This document shows, piece by piece, positions 1-12,199 of a stretch of DNA of 64,000 nt (its first letter is position 1; every line of letters starts with the position of its first letter). Source of the DNA: Piscicola geometra. Lineage: Eukaryota > Annelida > Clitellata > Hirudinida > Piscicolidae. Both the position numbers and the translations under genes were made by a program. The notes under the pieces are model-generated. The model did not search any database. It was given only the letters and a program-made list of their open reading frames with translations, and was not told where the DNA came from. The stretch covers positions 5,199,099 through 5,263,098 of the forward strand of contig OX030964.1 in NCBI GenBank assembly GCA_943735955.1, given 5' to 3'.

Positions 1-719
1 TAGTCTGAAAGAGCGACGCTGAAAGATGATGATGTGGTTCGATGATGCGGATGTTGTGAGACTCACTTGTTAGACCGAACGAATAAGATGGTAAGCCCAC
101 GTCAAGCGAAGTTCTAGATGCATTATCGATACAAGAAAAATAGAATTTGAAACAAACATATCTTTATTCATGCGTTAGAAAAAATTCAGTCATGGCTGTC
201 AGACCGTCAGACTTTGCCAAAGAATGCCACAATTGGCCAGTTAATTTGTTGCATCCATAAGTTAGTTGCCTGGAAAGATGTGGAAATCTTTGGCTATTAG
301 TGTAAATGATAAAAATGTCAAAAGTCTAACAAGTTTGCTCAGCGTTTTTGCAGTAGAAAAATAGAATTTTAAGGGAATTCATATATACATAATTTCATGG
401 TATGGATATTAAAAAGATTTAGAAAAAAATGAGTCATTGTAAAATAAAGGATAAACTTTCAGCTTGTAATACAAATTAATAAAATCTTTTATAAAAAAAT
501 ATATTTGTCAACTGCTCTTAAATAACCTGAGATTTTGGAGAAAAAAATGCTATCCAACATTTCTGATAACTAACGAAAAAACACAAAAAAATGAAACCAT
601 AAAAAATAAATAAACCCAAAAAACCAGCTTCTCAAAATAAATAATAAAACCCACAAAAACAAATTCTCAGAAAAATAATAATAAAACCACAAAAAAACTG
701 AAGAGCGCACAGAGCCACA
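1..719. other. AT-rich 3' flank, no gene seen
   Basis: No convincing coding exon or mobile-element signature was found. The stretch downstream of the minus-strand sugar transporter is A-rich and would hold its 3' UTR. Reading on the minus strand, T-rich tracts follow the stop codon at 720-722. Confidence 0.4.
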
Positions 720-3700
720 CTAGATGCCACGGATGGGTCTCGGTGAAGAGAAGAACGCGCCGATGTCATCGAGAGATCGGCCTTTCGTCTCGGGGACGGA
801 GACATAGACGTAAATGACCGAGGAAAAGCAGCAAAGGGCGAACAGTCCAAAAACTCCAGTCATTCCGATGGCTGCTTTCACGACAGGGAAGTACAATGTG
901 ACGAAGAAAGCCGTCGTCCAGGAGAAGAAAACACTGCCGCCGAGTGCTGTTCCTTTGACCTGGGAAAGATTCTCAATGGTATAGAGGAAGAAAGATTTGA
1001 AATGCACACCTTATTAGGGCATCAAAAGCATTCATGCAACTAGAATTATTTAAAATCAACTTCCACCTAACCCAGTACAAGCATTGATTTGACCTTGAAA
1101 ACCGTTAAGGTAAAAAGCTTTTGAGTCACTGAAAAATGCTTAACCATTAGAAAAATATCAAATCACATCCAAATAAAATAAATAATTATTTATTTATATA
1201 AACTAAATAAATTGAATATATATTAAGTAAATATACAATTAAGTAAATTCATTAAGTAATCCCATCCCATGCAAACAACCCCCCCCCCCCCACCACCACC
1301 TTAGAGGGGAATATCTCTGAGACCAGAACCATGGGCACTGGTCCCCAGCCCAGCGAGAAGAAGGCGATGTAAGCGATCAAACTCATCAGCACTGTGCCCC
1401 CGTACTTTACTGTGTGCTCTTGGTGATGGATGGATGGATTGGATGGATGGTTTGGTGGGATGGGTTGGATGGGTAATATAAAATATAATATAAAAATGGA
1501 CTAATATAAAAAATCCTGAAATAAAAAATATAAAGTATAAAAAATAAAAAATAATATAAAAATATAATTAGATGGCTTAATGGTGTTTCGGCGTGTAGAT
1601 GGTGTTTGAGAGGGCGCTGTAAAAGTGTAATCTCCAAAAACAACTAGAAACACCAAAATATTCGTACCAAAAAAATCTCAACCCCCCCCCCCCCTCACCC
1701 CCCATTCCACTAACCAGCAGGTGAGGCACTGCTGAGGTGAGTTACACCAGTTTCGACGTTTTGATGATAGTAGCAGTAGGACATACAAACGCAAGACAAA
1801 CCCATGCCCAGACCAGCCACCAGCAAGAGCAACTGAAAAAAGATACAATTTAATCTAACTTAGTTTAATCAACTTAATTTAATGTATATAAATGTTTAAA
1901 AAAACTTTTGGTTAAACACACACACACACAAAAAAACAAAAAAACACACACCCCCCCCCCCGCCACACACACACACACACACACAAACACACAAACTCTT
2001 CCCACCCACACATACAAACACACCTTTCTGCCAGCCTTGTCCATTAGAACGGTTGCGACGGCGGTGAAGGCGATTTGAACGAGGCCTAGGAGGCATGTTG
2101 CCATCGCACTGTCGCCCTCCCTGAAGCCGGCCGACTCGAAGATCGGAGTGGAGTAGAACATGATCACGTTGATCCCTTCGTGCGTCGATGAAAGGCAAGT
2201 GTGAACGCGTGTGTGCAATTAATATCGAAAACATCCGAATAATTAAACCCAATTAAAAAAACTTAATCGACCTCTGTTGAAATTGGCATTAAAACCAATA
2301 AATTGTGTCGCGACTACCAGCACCACAAACGCCATAATCTTTCTACACTACCATGTCCCCCCATGAGCTACCCAGCTGCCCACCCAGGCAAGCACCCACC
2401 CAGCCACCCAGGCAGGCACTAACCAGTGAGTTGCTGCATCAGCATGATGGTGAGGGAGACCTTGAGGGGTCTCAAGACGTTTGTCGCCTTGAAGTCCGAG
2501 AAAGAGACTTTTTCCTGTTGGTGGTTGGTTTGGATAAGTTGGTTGTTGTGGTTGTTGTGGTGGTTGGTGATGTAGTGGTTGATGTGGTTGGTTTGGATGT
2601 GGTGGTTGTTGTGGTGGTTGGTGATGTAGTGGTTGATGTGGTTGGTGATGTAGTGGTTGTTGTGGCTGGTGATGTGGTGGTTGTTGTGGTTGTTGTGGTT
2701 GGTGATGTAGTGGTTGTTGTGGTTGGTGATGTGGTGGTTGTTGTGGTTGGTGTTGTAGTGGTTGTTGTGGTTGGTGTTGTAGTGGTTGTTGTGGTTGGTG
2801 ATGTAGTGGTTGTTGTGATTGGTGATGTAGTGGTTGGTGATGAAGTGGTTGGTGATGAAGTGGTTGGTGATGAAGTGGTTGGTGATGAAGTGGTTGGTGA
2901 TGAAGTGGTTGTTGTGGTTGGTGATGTAGTGGTTGTTGTGGTTGGTGATGTAGTGGTTGTTGTGGTTGGTGATGTGGTGGTTGTTGTGGTTGGTGATGTA
3001 GTGGTTGTGGTGGTTGGTGATGATGTGGTTGTTGTGGTTGGTGATGTAGTGGTTGTTGTGGTTGGTGATGTAGTGGTTGTTGTGGTTGGTGATGTAGTGG
3101 TTGGTGATGTAGTGGTTGTTGTGGTTGGTGTTGTAGTGGTTGTTGTGGTTGGTGATGTGGTGGTTGTGGTGGTTGGTGATGTAGTGGTTGTTGTGGTTGG
3201 TGTTGTAGTGGTTGTTGTGGTTGGTGATGTGGTGGTTGTTGTGGTTGGTGTTGTAGTGGTGGTTTTACTTGGTTGTAATGGGATAGTGGTTGTGTTGGTT
3301 GTGTTTGTGGGGGTGTTTGTGGGGGTGTAGTGGTTAGTGGAATAGCACTGGTTTGAGATTTAGAAACAAATATTTGCGTTTTACTTGTTTTTGAAGATTT
3401 AATTTTGATAACACCCACCCAAACATCAACCCCTCTCCCCCTCCCCATAACATTATCATCCCCTTCCTCACCATCATACCACTAACCTAACCACCACCTC
3501 ACCACCCCTTCACCACCACCACCCTCCCTCACAACAACCACCCCCCTCAACACCACCCCTTCACCACCACCACCCCCTCACAACAACCCCCACCCCCTCA
3601 CCACCACCCCCCCCCCTCACAACCACCCCCTCACCACCACCACCCCCTCACAACAACCACCACCCCCTCACCACCACCCTCCCTCACCACCACCACCCCC

Positions 3701-4267
3701 TCACAACAACCACCACCCTCCCTCACCCTCACCACCACCACCCCCTCACAACAACCACCCCCCCTCACCACCACCCCCCTCACAACAAGCACCCCCTCAC
3801 CACCACCACCACCCCCTCACCACAACCACCCCCTCACCACCACCACCACCCCCTCACAACAACCACCACCCCCTCACAACAACCAACCCCCCTCACCACC
3901 ACCACCTCACCACCACCACCCCCCTCACCACCCTCCCTCACCACCACCACCCCCCTCACCACCACCCCCCTCACCACCACCCCTCTTCACCCCCACCCCC
4001 CCTCACAGCTGATGCAGAGGCAGACTGCTCCATCTCGATCAACTCGTCTTCAGCTGATGAAATCTCATCCCGCAACATCAACAAACACCTAATCATAATA
4101 ATAACAAATAATGATAATAGTGATGGCGAGTATTTTTATTATTATTAATTATTGTTATTATTATTATTATTAATATTATCATCATCATCATCTTTTTCAT
4201 TATTATTATTATTATTAACAAACACCTGTAAGCTTCAGTCTTCAGACCTTTTGCTATTAGAAATCTG

Positions 4268-4299
<32 letters not shown>

Positions 4300-4309
4300 G
4301 TTATGTGTT

Positions 4310-4389
<80 letters not shown>

Positions 4390-5330
4390 GTGTGAGTGTG
4401 TGTCCCTATACTTCAGAAAAATGTAATGCTATTTAAAAACAGTTTTTAATGAAAACTTTTGAAATTTCATAAACCAAAACATCAAGACAGCAACTCCTAC
4501 CTAGGTGATTCGAGAGCAAAGGTAGAAAAGACAATGGTGGCAAGAGAAAGGGTGGTCATCATTAAAGAAAAGGGTCTCCACTCAATGTACATTCCAAAGA
4601 TGTATGCGAGGATGATGCCGATGGTGATGCACAGTTGGAAACATGAGCCTAGTTTTCCGCGCAGTCCTTTCGTCGATACTTCCGATATGAACATGGGACA
4701 GACTACACAAGTCATTCCAGCGCCCAGCCCTGTTAGTAACCTTGGTGTGTGGTTTCATGTTTGAATTATTCACCTTAATATTATATTCAATTTCGGGTAA
4801 AATTATATTTGAAATAAATACTGGTTTTTAAAAATAAAAAAAATTTAGTTTTTTTTCAAATTTGTGTAAACCTGCCATAGCTGAGAGTGAATGGTGTTTT
4901 TCCAAGAGCAATCATCAACCAGCCTATGAGGTGAGGAAAGGCAGTGATCATGATACTTCTCTTCCTGCCCAGCCTGTCCACTAATTTCCCTCCTATTACA
5001 CTTCCCATCATTGCACCTTTTCAAAAATAAGAAAGACAACATTTATATTATAGTCAATAAAATTAACTTTTGATTAATATTGTTAATTTAATAATGAATA
5101 TAGTTGATAAGTATTAATTATCTTAATAATTAAGATATAATTATTATGATCTCACCAATAGTAGCAATGGAAGTAAACCAAGCGGCGGAATCTTGGAGGT
5201 TTGCAAAAGGTTCACCAAACGCCTGCATTTTTGAAAGCATTGGAGAAGTGAAGCCAATCATGAAGCCGAATAACAATGTGTTTAGGTAACACGGTAATAA
5301 CGAGTAGAAAAGAGGGCTTAATCTAGCCAT
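720..5330 (-). CDS. MFS sugar transporter, GLUT8/Tret1-like (10 exons, 466 aa)
   Basis: Predicted 12-TM facilitative hexose or trehalose carrier of the SLC2 family in the plasma or an internal membrane. Exons (minus): 5156-5330, 4872-5016, 4501-4740, 4226-4264, 4007-4088, 2424-2514, 2024-2175, 1715-1832, 1300-1418, 720-959. They sum to 1401 nt and every join keeps frame with GT/AG sites. The start is the ATG at 5328-5330. Family motifs appear in order: GGKLVDRLGRKRS (after TM2), CPMFISEV (TM4-5), SPR before the central loop, QQLTGINVIMFYS (TM7), MDKAGRK (after TM8), GWGPVPMVLVSEIFPSK (TM10), and VPETKGRSLDDI at the C-terminus. The order and length fit class III GLUTs and insect Tret1. Oddities are a 39-bp exon (4226-4264) and Met where the TM10 PW tryptophan usually sits. 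Substrate cannot be told from sequence. The introns hold long simple repeats. Confidence 0.93.
1916..1988. repeat. CA/poly-C simple repeat in sugar-transporter intron 7
   Basis: CA dinucleotides are broken by a run of C. The repeat lies between exons 2024-2175 and 1715-1832. On the transcript strand it reads GT-rich just after the 5' splice site. Confidence 0.8.
2516..3330. repeat. Minisatellite, unit about 24 bp, in intron 5
   Basis: Dozens of variant copies built from GTTGTGGTTGGTGATGTA plus GTGGTT. The array begins immediately beside the acceptor of exon 2424-2514. Long open frames on both strands (Val-rich or His/Pro/Gln-rich) are by-products of the period being divisible by three. Confidence 0.93.
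3440..4004. repeat. C/A-rich low-complexity array (CACC/CCCTCAC motifs)
   Basis: Interrupted CACCACCACCCCCTCAC-like repeats fill the rest of intron 5 and end right at the donor of exon 4007-4088. On the transcript strand the array is G-rich, so G-quadruplex or R-loop formation is conceivable. Confidence 0.9.
4141..4222. repeat. TTA/ATT trinucleotide-rich stretch in intron 4
   Basis: Imperfect ATT repeats with an ATC patch lie between the 39-bp exon 4226-4264 and exon 4007-4088. Confidence 0.75.
4268..4388. repeat. (GT)n microsatellite next to the acceptor of exon 4
   Basis: About 120 bp of nearly pure GT on the plus strand. Transcribed as (CA)n, it leads straight into the CACCAG acceptor of the 39-bp exon 4226-4264. 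Confidence 0.95.
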
Positions 5331-5574
5331 ATTTCGTGTTAAAACTATAACGGGGTTAAATTTTTATTTTTTATTAATTTGCAATTGATTTGGAAGTATA
5401 AATTAATGCAAAGTTTAATCCGAGATTTAAAAAATTTAAATGCCAATGCCACGGACACAAAGTTGTTTATGAAGCGAGTAATTATGAAGCACTCACTTTT
5501 GAGACAATATGTATAAAAGTATATTTAAAGACTTATGCACTATTTCATGATTGATTGATTTAAACAGCTGTTTT

Positions 5575-7205
5575 TTGGCCCAATATTTCACATTCCAAAT
5601 AAAGTTCCAGTAATCAGTACTCTACTTTCCATCATCTTCCACAACTGCATCAACACTTCATATTTTCCTCTTCAGTGGAAATCCAGAATCATTCATCCCA
5701 TCACCAAAACTAAACATACAACATTGTCTCATGAATTTGGCCCCATTTCAGTCACCCCAATATTATCACGCCTTCTTGAAAAAATTATAGTTAATCAATA
5801 TATATACCCTTGCTTCAATCACCCTTCAGTAATACCTATTCTTAAAGATCAATTCGCCTTTCGCCCGACAGGATCACCTACTTCTGCCATCATTTCCATC
5901 ACATCTATCATCACTTCACTTCTTAAAACCAACAGCCATGTTCACCTTATTGCTCTTGACTTTACTAAAGCTTTTGAAACTCTCGATCACCATATCCTCG
6001 CCTCCAATCTTGCACTTCTTCCTCTTGATGACAACATTTACACATTCTCATTTCATTCCTTTCCAACCGATCACATTCCACCATTTATTTAAATCAACTT
6101 TCGAGTATCCTTCCCATCAACTCTAGCGTGGTCCAAGGTTCAGTTCTTGGCTCATCTACTTTTATAATCAACGCCTTTTCACTTTAACCATATCACCTTT
6201 CTAATAAAATATTAAAATTTGCTGATGACACTTATCTCATTATTCCATCATCTAACACTCATACCATCAAATTAGGGCTTGACTCCCTTTCTAAGTGGGC
6301 CAAGCTCAATAATCTTTAACTTAACTTTAAAAATCATTCGAACTTGTAGTCCATAATAGTCATAAACACATCACGCCACTAGTTTTACATCCATCCATTC
6401 AACACGCTAACAAACTCCCTATCTTAGGTATCACATTCACCGACACTCTCAACATCTCACCACACATAGATCACATTATCAATAAATGCTTTCAAACTTT
6501 TCATGCCATCAAAACAATCCGTTCCCTTGGACTCTTTGGTGCCAAACTTTTGACATCACTGAGTCCCTCATCATCTCTCACCTTAAGTATGCAGCTCCTT
6601 CTTGGTCTGGTTTTGCCAATAAGCGAAAAATTAAGCAACTTCAGTCCTTTATTAATAAACTAATTAGACTTAAATATCTTCTTTTTCACTACCCATCAAT
6701 CACTTCTATTTTTACGACTTTAGACACTAAATTATTTTTAAAATATTCACTAACTCTGACCACGTTTTTCACCAAATTCTACCCTCTCTTAAAACATCTA
6801 CACATAACTTAAGACCCCGTAAGCAAAAATTCGATACACCAATATATAACACGTTTGAAAGCAAAACATTCCTCCCTCGTCTTCTGAAACATCTCATTCT
6901 GTAGTTTATATTTATATTATCATTTCTGATTTTTATTACTTATTTATTTATTTATTATCATATTCACATTATCCTTGGTCGGGTTGTTTGATTTTAATCC
7001 ATTATCATTTGCATTAGAATCTAATAATTATCTTTTAGTTATGATTTGCTTTAAACATATATTATTTTTCATCTTTAAATCTCAATTTGTTTCGCTATTT
7101 CGATTTTATTTTGGCATTTGTTCACCTTCTATTTTTCGTATTTTTTGTAACATGGCTTGCGTCTGTCAAGCCGTGATGAATAAAGATTATTTTAAAAAAT
7201 AATAA
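5575..7205 (+). pseudogene. Degenerate LINE, Jockey/CR1-type reverse transcriptase
   Basis: Non-LTR reverse-transcriptase remains broken by stops and frameshifts. Visible pieces are the finger region (LSRLLEKIIVNQ, about 5770), catalytic motif A (HLIALDFTKAFETLDHH, about 5944-5990), a GSVLGS-like turn (6140), the motif-C remnant FADDTYLI with the first residue degenerate (6220), and thumb/3' sequence to about 6900. The 5' end (endonuclease) is missing. The 3' end runs into an A-rich tail with AATAAA near 7180. It lies about 250 bp upstream of the sugar-transporter start, so it may sit in or near that promoter. Confidence 0.8.
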
Positions 7206-8493
7206 AAAAATAGTTCCGACATATGGATTGACAAGTTAAATATAAACGCCATTCCTACATTCATGAACATACAAATAGAAAGAAATTGCATTTTATTTTT
7301 ATTAAAAACAAATTGAATGCATAATTGTCATTAAAGTTGGCTTCAGGGTGCTTCTTTACACGTCTTTCAAGATTTTCATTACTCTTAAGTTAACTGCATT
7401 AAAAGATTATTGCAAATGGCGTATGTGACCGGTATCAAATCCTTAGTTTTCGAAACATTATTTAATTCGATAAAAATGGCAATGGCCAGTCAGTCTTGAA
7501 AAAAGATAATTTTTTTATAAAAACAATAAAATGAATTTATATTAACATGTTTAATCATCGAAACTATCATCTAAAAAATACATTCATGCGTGAATTTATT
7601 TATCTTTAACCAAATGTAAATAATTTAATTTTATCTGGAAAATGATTTATAACCCAAAGTTTTGTGCATGAACGCGTTCTGACATAAAACTGTATACATG
7701 TAGTACATTGTAGACTACATAGTAAAAGACTATATAGTAGTATAACCACAACAGGTAAAACAAAATATTTTTTATCTAAATTTTTATTCAGGCTTCATTA
7801 TTCAAAAAGTGTGTAATCAATCTCATTCTGTTGGTTTATTTTTTAGTTTTTATTCTGTTTTTGTTAAGATGATATAGTAACTATATTTTATATAACTAGC
7901 AACCCCAATCGACTTATGCTAATCAGCAAAAGTGACGTTTTACAGTAAAATTATAGAAAAGTCTTAAAATTTAAGTTATGCGTAATTCTATCGAAATAAA
8001 AAAGCAAGTGCATGAAAGACAATTTCATTATCTTTTAAATGAGTATTTTATAAATAAATTATATATTATGTAAGCTTTCAAATAAAAGGATTTTAATCAA
8101 AATATTTCTTGAATCTAGCGTAACAGTAAAAAGCTATAATTTAGGGACTGCTACTTTTTATACGTACTTATTCATTTCTTATTTCGCTAACCAAAAAATT
8201 ACGTATAATATTGAATTATACATAATTAGATTCGTCTTTAAATAATCTATCATTTTCTTAAGTTGAATAAATATTAAGTGAGAAGCCAGAAAACTCGAGG
8301 CAAAGCTCTAAATTTAGTAATTCGGGAATCAAAAAAGATAGTTTTTACTTAAGAAAGTTATTGAAAAAGTATAAGTTATACTCAATAAAATTCTGTAAAA
8401 AAAGTTTTGAAAAAACATTTTTTAAGTATACGAAATAGATTTTAAAGTGTACATGCTTTCGAGTTAACACAAAATTGTTAAGTTATTAAGTTA

Positions 8494-8593
8494 AAATACG
8501 TATAACTTTTTTTAAACAAACAAATAAAAATTTGGTTAACGTATTTAAAATCAGTAAATCAAAATCTACAATTTGAGCGTTTCAATTTTAAAA
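8494..8593 (+). repeat. Direct repeat, copy 1 (about 100 bp)
   Basis: Nearly identical to 8878-8979, sharing the core GTTAACGTATTTAAAATCAG and the flanking AT-rich sequence. The spacing of about 385 bp fits remnants of a tandemly organised or terminal-repeat element. Confidence 0.85.
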
Positions 8594-8877
8594 AAGTATA
8601 TAATAATTAATAAGAATAAACTACTGTAAAGGTTGATTTCTTCCTTAAGTGAAGCTTTTAAAATGTTAATAACTTTGTCATTTTGAAAGATATAATTCTT
8701 TTAACTTTTAATTCTGATTCCTTGCATCAAATTAAATAAAACTAGTGATTTTCAACAATATAAGAAGAAAAAAAAAGTTATGACAAAAAAACAATATTTC
8801 TGTTTTGTGAGGGGGCCGTGAATTGCTTATAGATTATGACGTAAAAACGGTACAAAAAATGTGTTCTTTTTAAATTT

Positions 8878-8979
8878 TAAAATAGGTATAACTTTTTTTT
8901 AAACAAACAAATTAAAATTTGGTTAACGTATTTAAAATCAGTAAATCAAAATCTACAATTTGAGCGTTTCAATTTTAAA
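8878..8979 (+). repeat. Direct repeat, copy 2 (about 100 bp)
   Basis: Second copy of the 8494-8593 segment with a few substitutions and small length changes in A/T runs. Confidence 0.85.
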
Positions 8980-10017
8980 AAATGAACATGTTTTAAAAAT
9001 CGAATGGTGTTGCTAATATAACTATAACTATATTATAGTTGATCCGATGTTTTTTTTTTCCAATTCTGCTTTTAGGCGACTCGTTGAATGCGATTAAGCG
9101 ATTTGCTTGATAAAAACAATTTTAAAGGCATTCTCAAAGTATTTATTGTGCACTAAAAACCGTAAATTGACATTTAAGAGGTAAAAGTGCATTTAAATTG
9201 AATAAATCATTCATTTTAATGCATTCATATTTGATGCTTTTGACATTTTTTAATGTCAAAAAAAGTATACAAAGAGTTACTTCACATTCATATAATCGAT
9301 ACGCTTTGAAATTGTTTCACAAAAAATAATTAAACTTTTAAATACCAATAAATCATTATATGAAATTATTAGGCTTAAGCTTTTTAAGGCATACATTTTT
9401 ATTCGCTAAAATATTCATCTTAAACAAAAGAAAATCGATTGTTTAATGGCTATACAGTATTTTAAATTAAATTTATGGAATTTCCTTAAAACATTCTACC
9501 ATATTTCTTCATTAAAGAATCTCTTAAACATCGAAAAAAAAGTTTTGGAATTTAGTTTTTCTAAATAATAATTCAAATAAATAATCAGCTTGGCTTGAAA
9601 GAAGTATAAGAGAAAAATAATGTCATTATAGAAGGAAATAAACCATTTGAAAACCATTATAAATCGAGTGCTGTAGTTTCGATAAACTTAAACATATTAT
9701 TTGGATATATAAATAAGCACAAGAAAGTATTTGAAATTCTTTAAAATGAAAAATGTAAATATAGTTGTGAGACAAATATAAAAACATGAAAAATTAACAT
9801 TCAAGATTTCATATTCACTAGACAATAACTTCCTTATAAGATATTAAATATTGATTGCTTCCAGATGCTAGGATGTTTCGATACTTTTTTCCCTCATGGT
9901 CTTTTGTTGAGAATTCCTGTAAAACAAAAAGATGAAAGAATCGTTTGATGAATTAAAAGGATCACATTTATTCAACAAAAAAGAATATTTTAAATTAAAT
10001 TATGCGTTAATAATCCG

Positions 10018-11424
10018 TCATTCTTTCTTTTCGTTCTTTTGCGAACCTGTTTTGTAGCGACAGTATATCGTGTGATTGCCTGGATCAGACCAAACAGTAG
10101 TGCTACCCTTCTTTATAATGTCTCGTCCAACTAAAATAAATTTGTGCTCTGGATTATTAGTATGAATTTCTCATTTATAGCGTATTAATTAATTAATTAA
10201 TTAATTAATTAATTAATCACTTGGACCCATTTTTTCCCACTTTTCTCCTTCAAGATACAAATATGCCAAATAATCTGACTTAACCATCAAACGGCTGGAT
10301 CCAATGGGTATCGTTGAAGGCGGGAAAGAACCAGAAACTTTCGAATTGAAATGAACACCTCCACCGCTTGACTGAACCATCAATGAAAAGGTCATTCGAA
10401 ACCAAGGTTATCCCAGCTGTCGTGTGTTTGTGGTGAAGTTTCTGTATTGGTTTTATAATGCCAACTGCCATTCATCTCCAAAATTCTTTTTTAACTTGAA
10501 GACTTTAATCAAGTAAAAAAAGAAGTGAATTCAAAGAAAAATAAATTCTGACCAACCAAATCCCATTTGATTCTTTCCCTTGAGCGCTATGACTTGGGTT
10601 TTCAATGGAACCATCACAGTGTCGTGAATATTCCAAAACGAAGCGAAAGGAAGACTCGTAATTCTTTTTGCATCCACGTACATTTCCAAAATTTCATCGT
10701 CTACGTTTATGTACAGTGTTCTGAAACTACCTGAGAGTTTTAAAAGAGTTAGATATTTTATAGAAAAATATACTATTTCAATTTTTTTAAATTCTAGTAA
10801 GATAAATTCAATTAGTTATTTTGATAAATAATAATTTATTGAAAAATTGAAATTTAGCAATAGGTTCTTTAACTGTTTTTATATTTTTAGTTATTGTATT
10901 CATTTATAGAATCATTCACCACTGATTCACATTCATTCTCGCAATCTCCCACCAATTCACCCATAATCCATCCACACACACGCACGCCTTCACAAACCCT
11001 TCTTGACGAAGTGCTGGCATAGGACATCATCATCATGTTGCTGGTACACACACGTATAATTCTTAAACAACTCACACACGCCACTGCCTCCGAGGAAGTT
11101 GAACGACACGCAATTCTCATCGGCGCGACAGAGCAACGTGCAGCTCAGAATCGACAAACACGTTACGTTCATCTGGACGCTGCGACTTGGCACGTCGCAC
11201 GAACACAGCCAGCCAGAGGCGGTAAGGGAAAGCGAGAGATTGAAGCGGGCGATGTGGTCAAGGGTGGTTGAATCTGGAGTGGATGAGTTGAGGCTTTGGA
11301 AGACCATTGCCTCATCGAGAACTGGACTCTTGTATTCGACTCTTTCGAAACAACTTTCACTGCGTAACTTCCCAGCCAAAAGCAAAACCATTATTCCGAT
11401 TATTTCGTGAATGATTCCTTGCAT
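10018..11424 (-). CDS. Secreted PAN/apple-like protein with C-terminal lectin-like domain (4 exons, 281 aa)
   Basis: Exons (minus): 10998-11424, 10557-10730, 10285-10416, 10018-10130. They total 846 nt, with all three introns in phase 1. The ATG at 11422-11424 is followed by a hydrophobic signal peptide (IIGIMVLLLAG). Residues about 70-140 are cysteine-rich (CSC, CTLLC, CVSFNF, GVCELF, VLCQHF), the spacing of a PAN/apple module, and four N-glycosylation sequons are visible (NSS, NLS, NVT, NYT). Residues 143-281 look like the beta-rich module that often follows PAN in invertebrate proteins: YINVDDEILEMYVD, then KRWRCSF, FNDTHW, and a WSDPGNHTIYCRY ending. Function is unknown; an extracellular recognition or adhesion role is inference. 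AATAAA on the minus strand lies about 50 nt after the stop. Confidence 0.85.
10184..10217. repeat. (TTAA)n repeat in intron 3 of the PAN gene
   Basis: Eight or so tandem TTAA units lie between exons 10285-10416 and 10018-10130. Confidence 0.9.
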
Positions 11425-12199
11425 AGCTTATTTTTTAAGAAAAAAAGTATGTTGAATTTAGAATTATATTAACCTTAATTTCGCTTAAACAAATTTTAAG
11501 CTATTTTGTTCTCTATTTATATATGTATATCTTGATGAAAGTAGCCTTACATATATTATTCATTTGCTCTTTGACTGGAAAAGCCAGGCAATACGTGAAG
11601 GGCCTGAAAATGTATCGATTTGTTTGACAGTTTGACTGATATGTTAGGATTGGTCAAAAGGTATAAAAAATTAACTGAATTTTCAGCTTCTAGGATATGT
11701 GGGACTAGAACTCATTACCTATGTCTTAAAGCCTCGAGTTTTTACCCATAAAAATAGATAAATAAATCTATTAAAAAAATTAAAGTCAAAAGACAATGTC
11801 AGTGCGTTAATAGTAATGCTGACGTAAAAAGAGAAATCTCTGAAAACGGTTTTTCTCATTTGAAGTCATAACTTTTGTTTCTATTGTTTTTTTTAATTGC
11901 GAACAATTATCTTTTATTAAATCAATAGAAAACACCTTTATAAAAAATACTTTTTAAATATAATTGAATATAACTATTTGAATTGTTTTATCACAAAACC
12001 AGATAATAATCTTTTAATAAATAGATTTCTTTTACTTTATAATTCTATAAAACAATGTTCTCTTTATCAGAACAAAAAAATATTATTATTACAATCCAGA
12101 CAATCATAAAAATTATATTTTCTTATTATTGATTATTTTTAAAGCTGTTATTATATAAACAATATAATTAATTAACTAACTAATTAAAGAAATACTTAA
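11425..12199. other. Intergenic spacer between PTPA 3' end and PAN-gene 5' end
   Basis: AT-rich, with no coding potential seen. It must contain the PTPA 3' UTR/terminator and the PAN-gene promoter, since both genes run on the minus strand tail to head. No clear TATA or polyadenylation choice can be defended. Confidence 0.5.

Larger units (their letters stand above)
7211..9900. other. AT-rich intergenic region without a recognisable gene
   Basis: About 2.7 kb of A/T-rich sequence with no exon I could support on either strand. It holds one duplicated segment (listed separately) and may be old, decayed transposon sequence. Confidence 0.5.

Noticed and set aside
2348..3448. 366-aa His/Pro/Gln-rich frame and a Val-rich frame
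   Set aside because: Minisatellite in a sugar-transporter intron; no start context or homology.
10280..10471. Alternative frames across exon 10285-10416 suggesting a frameshifted PAN gene
   Set aside because: Using the AG at 10417 and GT at 10284 gives a clean phase-1 exon, so no frameshift is needed.
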